Source: Rhea pennata
Taxonomy: Eukaryota; Chordata; Aves; Rheiformes; Rheidae
Direction: 5' to 3'
Length of the DNA stretch: 64,000 bases
Assembly (NCBI RefSeq): GCF_028389875.1
Contig: NC_084663.1
Span: forward strand, 1 to 64,000
The position numbers and the translations under genes are program-made. Under the pieces are notes generated by a model, which worked only from the letters and a program-made list of their open reading frames with translations, ran no database searches and was not told where the DNA came from. Positions 22,501 to 35,109 of the stretch are shown here, piece after piece (position 1 is the first letter of the stretch; each line of letters opens with the position of its first letter).

Positions 22501-25500
22501 GTGTATTGTAGAGTCCGGTAAGAAGATTTACACTTGTACTGTGATTTCAGTATATTACTGTATCACTCCCCTAAATCAAAAATCTCACGTAACGTCACAT
22601 ACCTTTAAATTAAGCCACTGTAATAACATTGCGCCCTCCGTATGTGTGGAATATCTAGAAGAACCCTGTCAGAGAGTACTAGGCTCCGACACTGACCCTC
22701 AACGCGAATCAAACCACCTGGGAGATTCTCGTTTTAGAGCCTTTTCCCTCCCAAACCTTTAACGATGGTTTCCTAACCTGGGCAGATGCAGTGCCCCCCC
22801 CTCCACCCCCCCCAGCATTGTAACAGTTTTCATCCTGGGATCCCAAGTTGCTCTTATGACGTGAAGCAGCAAAGCAAGGCAAAAGGCAGGTGGGGTCCCA
22901 GCTTACTCATCTCGCCACAAAAATTCTTATTTTAGGCCTCACCGCTTCTTCCAGGTAAACAGAGCAAAATACAGCTCCAAGCAGGCAGCTGAGGCTTCAC
23001 GCAGACCCGGTGACCCTGCCAGCAACAGCAGGGCCACGGTGACCGGGCTACCCGTCGCTATTCCCCGCTCCCTTTGCCCGCCTGTGAATTGCGGCTTACT
23101 ACTCACAGGTAAGGACGCGGCCGACCTTCCTACGGCCGAAGGCTCCTCGTCGGGACCGGGAGGAGAACCTTTCCGCTGGCATCTGGATCCTACCGGCCTC
23201 TCCTGACACGCGATAACTTGCAGAGGTCCGAGGGCGGTAGCCCGTAATTCTTCACGGCAGCGTGCAGTCGTTCCCCGACGTTACGAACGCCTAGGATTAA
23301 CGCAGTTTATAAACGCTACCGCTGTAAGGCGTAAAGACGTGCTGAAACGTCTGCGAGCAAAGAAAACGTCTGTGTGTCTGACAGGACGATGCAGATGCAT
23401 CAGCGCCTAGAGCTCAAGAGGGGGCTAGCGACCCCTCTTGGGTGACATTCTTCTAGCAGGCTGTCTAGCTGAACTCCTCCGTCTTGCCTAAGAGTCTGCC
23501 TTGGGACGTTATAACTTTGTCTGCCAGCACTTGTCGATGGAGGCATAGTAAAATCCGTCACCCTACAAAAGTACAGAGGAAAGCAAAACAAAAAAACCGC
23601 CTCCCCCCAAAACCACAAAAAAAAAAAAAAAAAAAAAATCTCTGCAGAAAATCGTGAGAATCCAAAGCGGTTTATAAGCACAAAAGCAGCTCTAACACAC
23701 ACACACGCACGCAGGCAGGCAGGCAAGGTAAACGGGGAATACGCAGGCCACAAACACCACTTCCCCCACCCGTTTTGGAAGGTGTGAGGACGCTCGGGTG
23801 TGCTGTGAAAGGGAAGTTAGAGTAAGTGGCCGCTAGAGATTAACCTGCCGGAAACCTTCTGCGTCCTGGTTTTTGGCGCAAGCGTGCTCTGCCCCTCAGT
23901 CAATTCAGGCACGCGCAGGAAGACTCGCCGCTCGCAACGCTCGCACAGTAAGCCCCCCCTCCCCGGCTCGTTAACGTGAGCGCCCGCCGAGCCGCTTGTA
24001 GAGATGATCCCCTGCCGTCCAGTCGCGTGCCGGGCGTTACTTCTACAGAGGGACCTGAGCGCGTTGGATTGCCTCTGTCCTATCAAAGGTAGGAGTCTCA
24101 AAGACCGTTACAGCCCAGACCGCTGCTAAATGGCCTTTCTCACACCCAGAGAGTTTGTGTTCCGGCCTCAAAGGGGATGCCAGGATCTCGCTGCTGGCAC
24201 CTGCTTTCCCTCACCGCTGTTTTCTAACGGTGCTGCTCCCACAGAGTCAGCAGATGTGGAAAGCATTGCTGAGAAAGGCTTGCCTTGTTGCGGGAATTTG
24301 AGGGCAGGAGATGTTACTCAATCCCACGAGGCTTTTAACGTTTCCTCTATCCACTGCCTTCCTCTTTCCCCAAATACCACCGCCAGGTAACTAACCGGGG
24401 GGTTGCACTAATTGATCCCTCTGAAAACCATCTCTTAATTTTACGGTTCGTGCGCTTTCTCCCTCTCTCTCTTTCTCCCTCTCCTTCTTCGGAAACTTTG
24501 GCCACTTCAGTATCATTCCCCTAAGATAATAATTTGCAGTCTCATAGCTTTTAAACTAGGATCTTTCACAAACGTGTTAAGTCACACGCGCAGAAACACG
24601 CGTACGTAGCGTGCTCGCTGTAAGGCGGACAGACCTTCGTTATACGTCTGTGATCTGTTATTTCGATCGCTACTAACAGTGAGCCTTCCTAGTCAGGAAG
24701 GACGGGCTTTCGTTCGCGGGAGACGGAGACGGCTCTCGGCTGGTTCCACGTGGTTTTCGCACCTCAGCTTGCTTACGTTTTTCTGGTCTCTTCAACTTCA
24801 GCCCTGGCAATTCATCCGAAAGAGTAAGTATTGTATCCTTCCCTTTCTATCTGCACACGTAGGATAACAAGACAAAACACAAACAACCAAAGCAAAACTA
24901 AGGTGGATGCAGTTAACGGTATCCACAGGGCAGGAAAGGGTTGCTTAGCCCTCAATACTGCCTCTGGGAGGCTGAAATAACAAACAGTCGTTACCAACAG
25001 TCACCTTACTTGCCCGTAGCAGAACACCTCCTTCTGCAGCAGTTCAGGGGTCTACTGCATTTTTGCTTCCTCGTTTCATTCACTTCGTCCCTTAGGTATT
25101 AATCACGAAAAGACCGCTTGTCCAGCTTTCCTCTCCGTCAGCATTTACTATCATTGGTTCTAGCTCTGTAACAAAGAGAGAAGCTGGCATTTTACTCTCA
25201 ATGAAAGACAACGAAAGCATTTACGCATGTTCTTTTTTTCTCTTTCCCGTGTTCTTCCCCCTTTTTATACTTTTTCTTCTCCTCTCCCCTCCTTTCTTAA
25301 AGGAAAGGTCTCAATACAGCACTTTACATCATACGTTACAGGGTAAACTGTTTGGAAACATTCCGTACAGCAATTAGGGCTAGGTTATTAGACAGGCAGG
25401 CGCATCACCTAATGTTTACCTATGCCATCTTCCATGAAGCCTTGTTTTGATCCTGCTTCAGTACTATCGTTACTGTCCTGTACCCTTTCTCAAACCTTCG

Positions 25501-25797
25501 CACGCACCTGCTTAACCAACAATTCCCTCGGTCTTTAACTACACGGAAGAAGGACAGCACTTGATGTGCCTGTCTCTGTTTCTGACCTATCACCTTTTCG
25601 ATTCAACTCCCAGATTCCTCTTACGCTCAGATGCTTGCCTCATAGGTGATGACCAAATAGCTGGTTCGCTACCTGTAGCCACTTCTCTTCAAGATGTCCC
25701 CTTTTACAGCCCAGCTCTCTTGGCTGCCAACACCTTCTTTGGGCACCCTCTATCCACATTCATAACAATGGCACGTGCGGCCTTTCTCATTCTCTCA

Positions 25798-25799
25798 AT

Positions 25800-25832
<33 letters not shown>

Positions 25833-26205
25833 CAACCCCAACCCCAAACCCTAACCTTAAATGGTGTTCCTAACCGTAACCCCTACCCTAACCCTAAATA
25901 GCCCTAACCCTAACCCTGACCCTCTAACCCTGACCCTAGCCCTAACCCTAAACCCAAACCCTAACCTAACCCAAACCAAAACCCTAACTCCTAACCCTAA
26001 ACCCTAACCCCCTAACCCTAACCACTAACCCCTAACCCTAATCCTAACTCGGTAACCCTAACCCTAACTCTAACCCCCTAACCCTAACCCCTAACCCTAA
26101 CGCTAGTCCTAGCCGTAACCCTACCCCTAACCCGAACCCTCTAACACTAACCACTAACCCCTAACCCCCAACCCTAACCCAACCCAACCCAACCCAACCC
26201 AGGAT
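25798..26205. repeat. Interstitial telomeric sequence between modules A and B
   Basis: About 400 bases of CCCTAA repeats with many variants (CCCCAA, CCCTAAA, CCCTGA, CCGTAA, ACCCAACCCAACCC). Orientation is the same as the terminal array. It sits exactly between the end of module A and the ZNF143-like array at the head of module B, which suits a former chromosome end. Confidence 0.95.
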
Positions 26206-26600
26206 ATCCTTGCCGGAAGACTATATCTCCCGGCATGCAGCGCAAAACAACATGGCCGACCGGAAGACTAGACCACCAGGCATCAGCCGCAGACTAAAAT
26301 GGCCTCCCGGAAGCCCGGTGCCGGAAGCCTACTGCTCCCGGCATGCCGCGCAAAAACAACATGGGCCCCCGGAAGCCCGGTGCCGGAAGCCTACTGCTCC
26401 CGGCATGCCGCGCAAAAACAACATGGGCCCCCGGAAGCCCGGTGCCGGAAGCCTACTGCTCCTGGCATGCCGCGCAAAAACAACATGGACCCCCGGAAGC
26501 TTGGTGCCGGAAGCCTACTGCTCCTGGCATGCCGCGCAAAAACAACATGGGCCCCCGGAAGCCCGGTGCCGGAAGCCTACCGCTCGCGGCATGCCGGGAG
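26206..26600 (+). repeat. 62 bp ZNF143/ETS-like minisatellite, ~7 copies (module B head)
   Basis: Same family as the 17101 array. Two leading copies resemble the diverged copies there, including ACATGGCCGACCGGAAG (YY1-like plus ETS-like). They are followed by five homogenised copies in which GACTACTGC has become GCCTACTGC. The array-specific change shows each array was homogenised on its own. The last copy ends in GGCATGCCGGGAGGGG. Confidence 0.92.
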
Positions 26601-29600
26601 GGGGGTAGTAGTTGCTGACGTTTCACCCTGCAGCGATTGCGTTCTCGCCCGCCCCTCTCTCCTCCTCACTCCCCCCCGCACCCTCTGGAGCCGAAAACCA
26701 CCGCACAGCCCGGACCGCAGCCCCGCGATCGGGCCCGGGGCTCCCCGACAACCTCGCAACCGGCCCCGGGTCAGCTCCGACACTACCCCTGCCCGCGCGA
26801 CCCTCCCCAGGGCTTCCACTGGGAAACCTCCTGCCCCTCCACAACACGGCCCGATCTGACCCCAGACCCGCCTCGCACTAATCTGACTGTGCACTAGACC
26901 CCACCACAGCCCCAGTGCAAATCCTTCCTCTTCCCTCTCCAGCCCCAGCAGACCGCCTTCCTCCCCACCCTCCGTGGCCCTGACACACCACTCTTCCCCA
27001 CCGTGTCCTCACTCCCCACTGTCCTGATTCATGGCTGCCCCCGGCCCCAGTGCAGTTTTCCCCAGCATGCTCTGCCTCGGTTGTGCTGCGTTGCTGGGGC
27101 ACTCCCATCCGCTAAGACTTCCAGTGCTTGCAGGACCCATAGGCTGGACCTCCCCGGCCCTGCTCACCTCCTGCGTGGTGCAGCCAATGTTCAGGTCTCA
27201 GCAGGTGGTGCATGCCAGCAGCTCCATTGTCTTGGACCAACCCCAACATGAGCCTCTTCCAAATGCAAACCCTGGTCCCAGCATGTGCCCACTTCCTGCC
27301 CTTGCAATCAACCAAACAGGCCCCACCTGGGACTTCTCCCAGCCACAGGGCCCGCAGCTGCACCCTATCAGGGACAGCTGGGTCTGCCAAGGCCGGAGAG
27401 GTGTCCCCACTCTTGAAAGCAGCTTCCTGAAAGCTCAAGGCAGAGTCCTGGGGTGCACAGGGAGCAAAGGGGCATTCAGGGGACAAGGGAACAAATCGAG
27501 AGCTGTGGGTGCAACAAAAGTTAAAAAATAAAATAAAATAAAAAGGCAATGAAAGAGTCAACAGTGCAACTCTGGGGGCACCAAAAGGCAAAGGGAGAGC
27601 CTTGGGGCTCACTCAGAAGCACTCAGAAAACTCTGGGACAGAGGAGAAATCTAAACAGAGAACATTGTGGCATTCTGCAAAGCATACACAGGGAATTGGG
27701 GCACATCAGTAGCATGGAGGCAACCCAAAATGTGAATTCAAGGCTCCTGAGGACATCAGAGGATAAACACAGGGCTCTGGGGCAAAAAAAAAAAAAAATA
27801 AAATAAAAAATACAAAGGGCTTCGGGGCACACAAAAGGGACCATAAGGCACGCTGCAGGGCTCAATGCAGCTGATAAGACAGTGCCTGCAGGCTTCTCCT
27901 GTCCCACAGAAACTCTAGCTACCCGCTCCAGGCAGAGAGGTCCCGGCCGCAGACACACAAAGGATGTTGTAGAGTGCTAAAAACAAATCCATAATAAGTC
28001 TAGACACCTGAGAAAGCCCTGGAGGGGCCCTGGCCGCACCCACTATGATAGGAGTTACCCCCAAGAGTCCCGAGGGTCCAGGCCACACAAGGGCAACTCT
28101 CCACAGCCCTGGGAACAGCACCAAGTTCCCTGGGAACCACAGGCACTCCAAAGTGCAAGGGACTTGGGCACCAGCTCCCGGCCCCAGGCGCAACGTGTAA
28201 CCTCCTCCCCTGGGCATCACCTTCAGGCAAGGGCGCATCCGGAACCACAGACACAACCACAAAGAATAAAGCAGCTGTTTATTGTTTTACTGCACAAAAA
28301 CACCACCTGGGAGCGAGTCTGCCACAGAGCTTGGCTCCGGCACGCTTCCCCTTACTCTGTGACACCTGAAGAGTCATCGCCACGTCAACAACCATCCGTC
28401 CGTCCATCAGGGAAGGGTCAACTCCCACCGCAGCCCCTGATGCAGCAGGTGTCTGTGTAGCCCATGGCCTGCCCCTTCTGCTTTTCCCTTCAGGGATAGG
28501 ATTCAGCTCTGAGAATTAGAGAGGACAATGCCTGAGCTCGCCTGTCTGTGCTTCTGCTCTGCCCCAGACTACAGCCCTGCACGACACTCGCATAGCTCTT
28601 GGCTTGCCCGACGCACATCGCCAGTGTCGGTGCGGTGGGCCTGCACCGTATCAAATCCAGACCTCAGCCCAGTGCAGAGAGCTGAACGCTAGTACAGGGG
28701 AAGATGACAAACCCCGAAGGAGGGTTTGCAGCCCGCTGCTTAGGCTTCAGGTCTTACACTTTATTATCTACGGATTTTTCCCTTATCACCGAGCCCTAAG
28801 CTCCTGATCCGGAAGTGACAAACTGCACATCTTGGCACCCAAATGGTTCCTGAGGCTGAAAAGCCTAGGGATGAGGTTGGATTTTAAATCCTGCACCCTA
28901 AATGAGCGACCCGTAAACTCTGACTGATACAGACTGACCCCACAAAATACAGTGAGGAACCATAACCGCTGCCTGAGACACCCTCAACAACAAACTACAT
29001 AAACCTCAAGTGGAAAAGTCGAAACCCTTAGCTTTAAGCAAGGAACACCAAAGCACCCACGAGCTTGAGAACAGTAAGAAGAAGCCAAAGAGTTTTGCCC
29101 ACAGCTTAGGAAGTTCCCTCTTCATTTAGAAGGGCAGCAGAACAGGAAGACATGCACCACAATCCTGCTACAGTTGCTGTTTAGAGGCTTGGGTTTAGCT
29201 GCCATTCACATGTGAGCACGTGCACGAGTCATGCCACTGGATTGCACTAGGCTGCGCTATCAGCAAACGCACCTGAAACGTCACAAGCGCTACTTCACCT
29301 CCCTTACAGACTGTTAAATTTTTTGCTCCTCTCAGCTCTGTAGGCAACCATCCACAGCCAGTGACACCTGTAACCACCAAGGGCAAAATCACTGCCATCT
29401 CCCAGCCCTGCTCACATACAACACAGCCCCAGGACTTAGCTGCGTCCACACTGCAAGTCAGGGCTCGCCTTCCGTGGCCAGAGAGATCTCTGTGGAGAGC
29501 TCCCAGCGATGACAACGCTCTTTCGATGGCCAAACTACATTTCCACACCTGCAAAGAGGCCGGAGCAGTTACCAGGAGGCCAGGCAACTGCACAGCCCTC

Positions 29601-32480
29601 CTAGAGCTATTCCCTAGTCCACAGTTACGATTGACTGTAACCGACCAATAACCCCTGTAAGGAAAGAAGGTTCAGAGGAGATGAACGCAGGCAAGATGCC
29701 CCTGAAGCTCAGGAACGGTATAAGTGCATACGTGGCTCAGCCCAACAACGAGTATAAAGCCTAAACAACTAACAAAGGAATTTCTGAAGAGAGCAAAGGG
29801 CTGGAGCTGGCTTCAACCCACATATTCCTTCCCGGTGCCTGGGGACGCCCGTCGTGACAGTGGGTGTATTATAGAGATCAGTAAGAACAATTACACTCGT
29901 ACTGTGACCTCAGTATATTACTGTATCACTCCTTTAAATCAAAAATCCCGTGTAACATCACATAGCTTTAAATCAAGCCTTTGTATTAAACATTGCACTC
30001 TCCGTACATGTGGAATATCTAAAAGAATCTGGTCAGAGAGTATTAGACTGACACCAACCTCCTATGCGAATAAAACCACTAAGGGCCCTGGGAGATTCCC
30101 GTTTTAGAGCTTTTTCCCTACCAAAGCTTTAACGATGGTTCCCTAACCCGGGCAAATGCAGTTCCCCCCACCCCACCTCCAAGCCCCTCCCCAAAGCACT
30201 GTAACAGTTTTAATCCTGGCGTCCCAAGTTGTTGTTACAACATGAAGCGGCAAAGCAAGCCAAAGGCAGGTGGGATCCCAGCTTACTCATTTCGCCACAA
30301 AAATTATTTCAATTATTTCAAGGCCTCACTGCTTCTTCCAGGTAAATAGAGCAAAATACAGCTCCAATCAGGCAGCTGAGGCTTCACACAAACCTGCTGG
30401 TCCTGTTAGCAACAGCAATGCCATAGTGACTGGGCTACCCATCGCTATTCCCCACTTCCTTTCCCCGTCTGTGAATTGTGGCTTATTACTCGCAAGTTCG
30501 GTAAGGGTGAGGCCACCTTCCTACAGCTGAAAGCTCCTTGTCGGGACCGGCAGGAGAACCTTTCCATTGGCATTTGGATCCTCCTGGTTGCTCTCAACAT
30601 GTGATACCTTACAGAGGTCTGAGAGCAGTAGCCTGTAGTTCTTCATGGCAGCGTGCAGTTGTTCCTTGATGTTACGAACGCCTAGGATCAACACAGTTTA
30701 TAAATACTACCGCTATAGGGTGTAAAGGCATGCTCAAACGTCTACAACCAAAGAAAACCTCTCCATGTCTGATGGGACGATCCATATCCATCAGCGCCTA
30801 GAGCTCCAGAGGGGGCTAGCACCCCCTCTTGGGTGACATTCTTCTAGTAGTCTATCTGAACTCCGTCTTGCCTAAGACTCTCCCCTAGGACACCATAACT
30901 TTGTCAGCCAGCACTTGCTGATGGAGGCATAATAAAATCCATCACCCTGCAAAAGTATAGGGCAAAGCAAAACAAACAAACAAACAAAAAAAAATCCCCA
31001 AACCAAAAACCCCCCATAAACCACAAAAAAAGAAACACAAAAACCAAAGCTCTGCAGAAAATCATAAGAATCTAAAGGTGGTTTTAAGCACAAAAGCAGC
31101 TCTAACACACACACACAAGCAAGGTAAACAGGGAATACGCAGGCCACAAATACCACTTCCCCCACTCCTGTTTTGAAAGGTGTGAGGACACTCGGGTGTT
31201 CTGTGAAAGGGAAGTTAGACTAAGTAGCTGCTAGAGATTAATCTGTTGGAAACCTTCTGCGTCCGCATTTTTGACGCAACTGTGCTCTCGTGCTCTGCCC
31301 CTCGGTCAATTCAGACACACGCAAGAAGATTCACTGCTTGCAACGCTTGCACAGTAACCACAAAAAGACCGCTTGTCCAGCTTTCCTCTCTGTCAGCATT
31401 TCCTACGGTTGGTTCCACCTCTGCAACAAAGAGAGAAACTGACATTTTACTTTCAGTGAAAGGCAATGAAAGCATTTAAGCATGTTCTTTTTCTCTTTAC
31501 TGTGTTCTTTTCCTTTTTCTTTCTTCCTTTTTTCCCCCTCCCCTGCTTCCTTAAAGAAAAGGTCTCAATACAGCACTTTGCATCATAAATTATAGGGTAA
31601 ACTGTTTGGAAACATTTTATACAGCAATTTGGGCTAGGTTATTAGACAGGCAGACGCATCACCTAACACTAACTTATGCCATCTTCTGCGAAACCTTGTT
31701 TTTAATCCTGCTTCAATATTATTGTTACTGTTCAGTATCCTTTCTCAAACCCTTGCATACACCCGCTTAACCAACAACTCCCTCGGTCTTTAACGACACA
31801 GAAGAACGACAGCACTTGAGGTGCCTGTCTCTGTTTCAGACCTATTACCTTTTTGATTCAGCTGCCAGATTCCTCTTGCGCTTGGATGCTTGCCTCACAG
31901 GTGATAACCAAAATGAACAGCTGGATCACTAGGTCTAGCTGCTTCTCTTCAAGATGTCCCCTTTCGGGGGACTACCCTGCCAAACAAACCAAGAAGACTC
32001 ATGAGGCCACAAGGGTACCAGGTTATAGACACAACTTCCCCGAGGCTTTCAGCAAGATTGATATCACTCACATTACTCAAAGCTACGTTTATCTATTACT
32101 TAGGTCCAAACTGTTTCTACTTTAAGAGAGGACTGTTGTTTGTTTAAACTTTGCATAGAGTCTCCAGTCCCTTCTGCTTTCACAACGCTTTCGTTGTGAA
32201 ATATGGCAATTAATAGCACCCATTCTCCCACAGGCTGGAGTAAGACGTTTCTCCTGCTCTGAGGAGATGCCTGAAAGCCATGCTCTTTTCTGTAGCATCC
32301 CTGGGGCTTCCCAAAGCCCATCAGTGTTCTCTTAGGCTTTTTCCCAAGCCTTTTATTTTATTAGGCGATTCCTTAGCCTGCTGCTTTATGTTAATGTTCC
32401 CCTCAAGCATTGTGCACAGCACAGTTATCCTGGACCAGCCACATCTTGCACCTACAGAGGGTTCTGAGAAGTGGCTCAGA
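26601..32480. repeat. Subtelomeric module B
   Basis: Collinear with module A from 18850 to about 25697. It lacks the CR1 fragment of A and the 1.15 kb corresponding to A 23951-25103; the junction is near 31357. Beyond A's end it continues (about 31950-32480) in homology with module D up to 56540. CpG sites of A are frequently TG or CA in B, so B looks older or more methylated. No complete gene is recognised; the GGGGCAC minisatellite is at 27431-27860. Confidence 0.85.
28279..28508 (-). CDS. Exon-like reading frame in module B, hypothetical
   Basis: The counterpart of the module A frame at 20896-21137, function unknown. The acceptor is stronger here (TTGTCCTCTCTAATTCTCAG). The TAA stop seen just upstream in this frame would lie in the intron. 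The open frame of 76 codons ends at the same TAA overlapping AATAAA. Relative to A it is shorter by 12 bases, in frame, and has several amino-acid changes. Conservation of acceptor, frame and stop is suggestive, but the copies are recent enough for this to be chance. Confidence 0.28.
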
Positions 32481-33215
32481 AGAAAAGAGAGAAAACTCGT
32501 TTTGCTGTCTGTGCCTCCACCCACCAACATTCCTCAGTCTGTGCCTGGTGTTGGGGGAGTCCTCAGGGTGTCTCGGAGCGTCTTTTTCTATCCATCTAAT
32601 TGCTCACCTGGCCATGCTTCTCAAGGGAATAATTTGGGGCTGCACTAATCGTACCTGACTCGAGTTCTCCTTCAGCCAGTTTGCTCCAGAGGGTTCAAAC
32701 TCCCCGTGACTCACTAGCATTCCGGGCCATGCCTGCTGCAACAGAAGCTGACCTCCCGCTGACGCCGTGCTGCAACCCCGCTCTGGGGCCCTCTTGCGGC
32801 CCTGCTCCCCTGGGCTGTGTCCACAAGGGCGAGCGCACATTCCGGCCTGCGCTGGGCAGGAGCCAGGGCCCTAAAGGTGACGGATGGCAAAGGGAAAGTC
32901 AGACCCACGCTGCGGCACGCGTGGCCGTCAGACCCTGCCTGGTGCTCCCGGCGGGGCCAAACCGGGTCTCAGCCCCCGCCTCAAGCCCCACACTGCCACT
33001 TCAATGCAGCGATGGCCTCAGCGAGCAGGCGGCAGCTTGGCACCCGAGGCCATCCGAAGGGGAGCGCTTGCCTCACGGGCGCCCCCCCCCCCCCCCGATC
33101 CTCCACCTCAGGCGGCCTCGACCCTGTTCCGGTGCAGTACCGCATGTTCAACACGCGATGGCAACAACGCGCACGGCGGAGCGCTGTGCGCATAAGCCCC
33201 CTCTTTCGGCGGCAC
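32481..33215. other. GC-rich sequence without recognised gene
   Basis: GC-rich, CpG-containing DNA between module B and module C, with a C run at about 33083-33096. Overlapping open frames on both strands (up to 317 codons when extended into module C) have no family resemblance and no support from the duplicated copies. Confidence 0.5.
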
Positions 33216-33221
33216 ACGACC

Positions 33222-33345
33222 AACATGGCTGCCCGGAAGCCCAGTGACGGAAGACTACCGCTCCCGGCATGCCGGGGTAACACAAACATGACGGATCGGA
33301 AGCCCAGTGCTGGAATACTACTGCTCCCGGCATCCCGCGGGGGCG
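33222..33345 (+). repeat. ZNF143/ETS/YY1-like repeat, 2 copies (module C head)
   Basis: Two copies of the same family: ACATGGCTGCCCGGAAG then GACTACCGCTCCCGGCATGC, followed by a second copy with ATACTACTGCTCCCGGCAT. Its position at the head of module C matches the arrays at the heads of A and B. Confidence 0.88.
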
Positions 33346-35042
33346 CAGCGCTCACTGAAGTTGGACTCCCGTTTCATCCTGTCCCCCAGTGCCTCCTGTC
33401 TCCCGCGACGGGCTCCGGGTCAGTTCCGACACTGCCTCCGCCCCGACTGCCCCTCTCCCCGCAGTTCTGCCTAGGGCTTCCCCTGGGATTCCTCCTACCC
33501 CTCCCAGACACCATCCCCATTTGGTCCAGGATGCCCCCCTCCTCCCCCCGTGCACCCCCTTTCTCCTCGCCTTCCATAGCACCGGCGCATCTCCTTCCCT
33601 CCTGCCCCCCCCATGGCCCCGGTGCACCGCTGTTCCCCACTGGCCCCACTGCGCCCCACTTCCTCTGGCCGTGGTGCGCCCCACTTGTGCTGCCTTGCCC
33701 AGGACGTTTCCATCCACGCAGGATGCACAGCACACACCCCTCGGTCCCACTCACCTCCTCTGCGCTGTAGCGGCCCTGCCACTTCCAGCAGGTTGTGCTC
33801 GGCCGCAGCTCCCTTGTCCTGGACTGGCCCTGGTGCCAGCTTGCCCCAAATGCAGCTCCGCTCCTGGCCTGTCCCCCCACCAGCACTATCGCCATCAATC
33901 CTCGGCCCCACCTGGGTCTTGGCCCAACCCCCAGCTCCACAGCCACAGGCCATCAGCAAGCAGGCAGGAGCGATGGCCCTCAGGCCTGTCAGGGGCAGCT
34001 GCGGCTGCCAAGGCACCAGAGGCACCCCCATTCCTGAGAGCAGCTTCCTGAAAACTCAAGGGAGAGCCCTGGAGCACACAGAGAGCAAAAGGGAGCATTC
34101 AGGAGACAAGGGAACAAATTGAGAGCTATGGGTGCAACAGATGTAAAAAAAAAACAAAAAACAAAAAACAAAAAAAACACAACAACAATGACAGAGCAAA
34201 CAGAATGATTCTGGGAGCAGCAAAAGGAGGGCCCTGGGGCACACTCAGAAAACTCTGGAACAGAGGAGAAAGCTAAACAGAGAACTTTGTTGCATGCTGC
34301 AGAGCAAACAGAGGGCCCCGAGGCACACGGCAGCTGTGGGGGCAACCCAAAACGTGAACTGAAGGCTCCTGAGGGCACCAGAGGACAAAGGTGGGACTCG
34401 GGCAAACCAAAACACAAACAAAGGGCCTCGAGGCACACCAAAGGGGGTATAAGACATGCCACAGGGCTCAGCATGGCTGACGGCATGGTGCCTGCAGGCT
34501 CCTTCTGGCTCAACAGATGCTCCCAGCTCTCTCAGCTCCAGGCACACGGTCCCTGGCCCCAGACATGCCAGGGAGCAGTATGGTACCCTCACACAGGGGC
34601 CCTGGCTGCCCCCAGGGTGATGGGAATCCCTCCCCCCCCCCGGAGTCCCGAGGGTCCAGGCCACGCAAGGGCAATTCCCCATGGCCCTGTGAACAGCATC
34701 AAGTTATCTGGGAACAGCAGGCACTCCAAAATACAAGGGACTTGGGCACCAGCTCCCAGCCCCAGGCGCAACATGTAACCTCCTCCCCTGGGCATCATCT
34801 TCAGGCAAAAGCATAGCCGGAACCACAGACACGAGCGCGAAGAATCGTAGAATTGGTAAGGTTGGAAGGGACCGCTGGAGATCATCTAGTCCAACCCTCA
34901 AATGAATGGCTCATACGGGGATTGAACCTACGACCTTGGCATTATTAGCACCACGCTCTACCCAACTGACCTAATAAAGCAACTGTTTTTTGTTTTATTG
35001 CACAGAAAGAATACCTGGGAGGGAGTCTCGCATGGAGCTCGC
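33346..35042. repeat. Subtelomeric module C (5' part of a split copy)
   Basis: Collinear with module A 18850 to about 20951, including the minisatellite (34051-34460) and the CACAAGGGCAA / AACATGTAACCTCC block. It lacks A's CR1 fragment and carries its own SINE. Homology to A stops near 35042 and resumes at 51423 only about 5 A-coordinates later. Confidence 0.82.
34842..34975 (-). mobile_element. tRNA-Ile-derived SINE with CR1 tail
   Basis: On the minus strand, 34975-34908 reads as a tRNA-Ile(AAT)-like head: TCAGTTGG D-arm, GTGGTGCTAATAATGCC anticodon region, GGTTCAATCCCC T-arm (B box). It is followed by a CR1 3' tail (GGTTGGACTAGATGATCT through AATTCTACGATTCTT). The first few bases of the tRNA head are missing. 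Such CR1-mobilised tRNA SINEs are known in birds. Modules A (20880) and B (28265) have the uninterrupted site AAAGAATAAAGC, so it inserted into C after the split. Confidence 0.88.
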
Positions 35043-35109
35043 TGAAAAAGTGAGAACGAGAAAAACTGCACACGTGGACGCTTACGATTGAAGTACTCCC
35101 TTTTCGACA

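Larger units (their letters stand above)
20514..25797. repeat. Subtelomeric module A, distal part
   Basis: This part is homologous to 27880-31980 (module B); to 34500-35042 at its start (module C); and to 51423-52690 and 54885-55960 (module D). It includes an A22 run near 23617, several minus-strand AATAAA sites, and a 1.15 kb stretch (about 23951-25103) that module B lacks. Similarity to B and D stops near 25697, just before the interstitial telomere. No complete gene is recognised; an exon-like frame and a promoter candidate are listed separately. Confidence 0.85.

Noticed and set aside
32681-34122. Overlapping 160-317 codon frames across the module B/C junction
   Set aside because: Both strands are open over the same GC-rich bases, the frames are not kept in modules A and B, and a frame crosses the ZNF143-like repeat.
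34908-34975. A tRNA-Ile gene on the minus strand
   Set aside because: The tRNA-like part is truncated at its 5' end, lacks a complete acceptor stem, and is fused to a CR1 tail; it is a SINE head.
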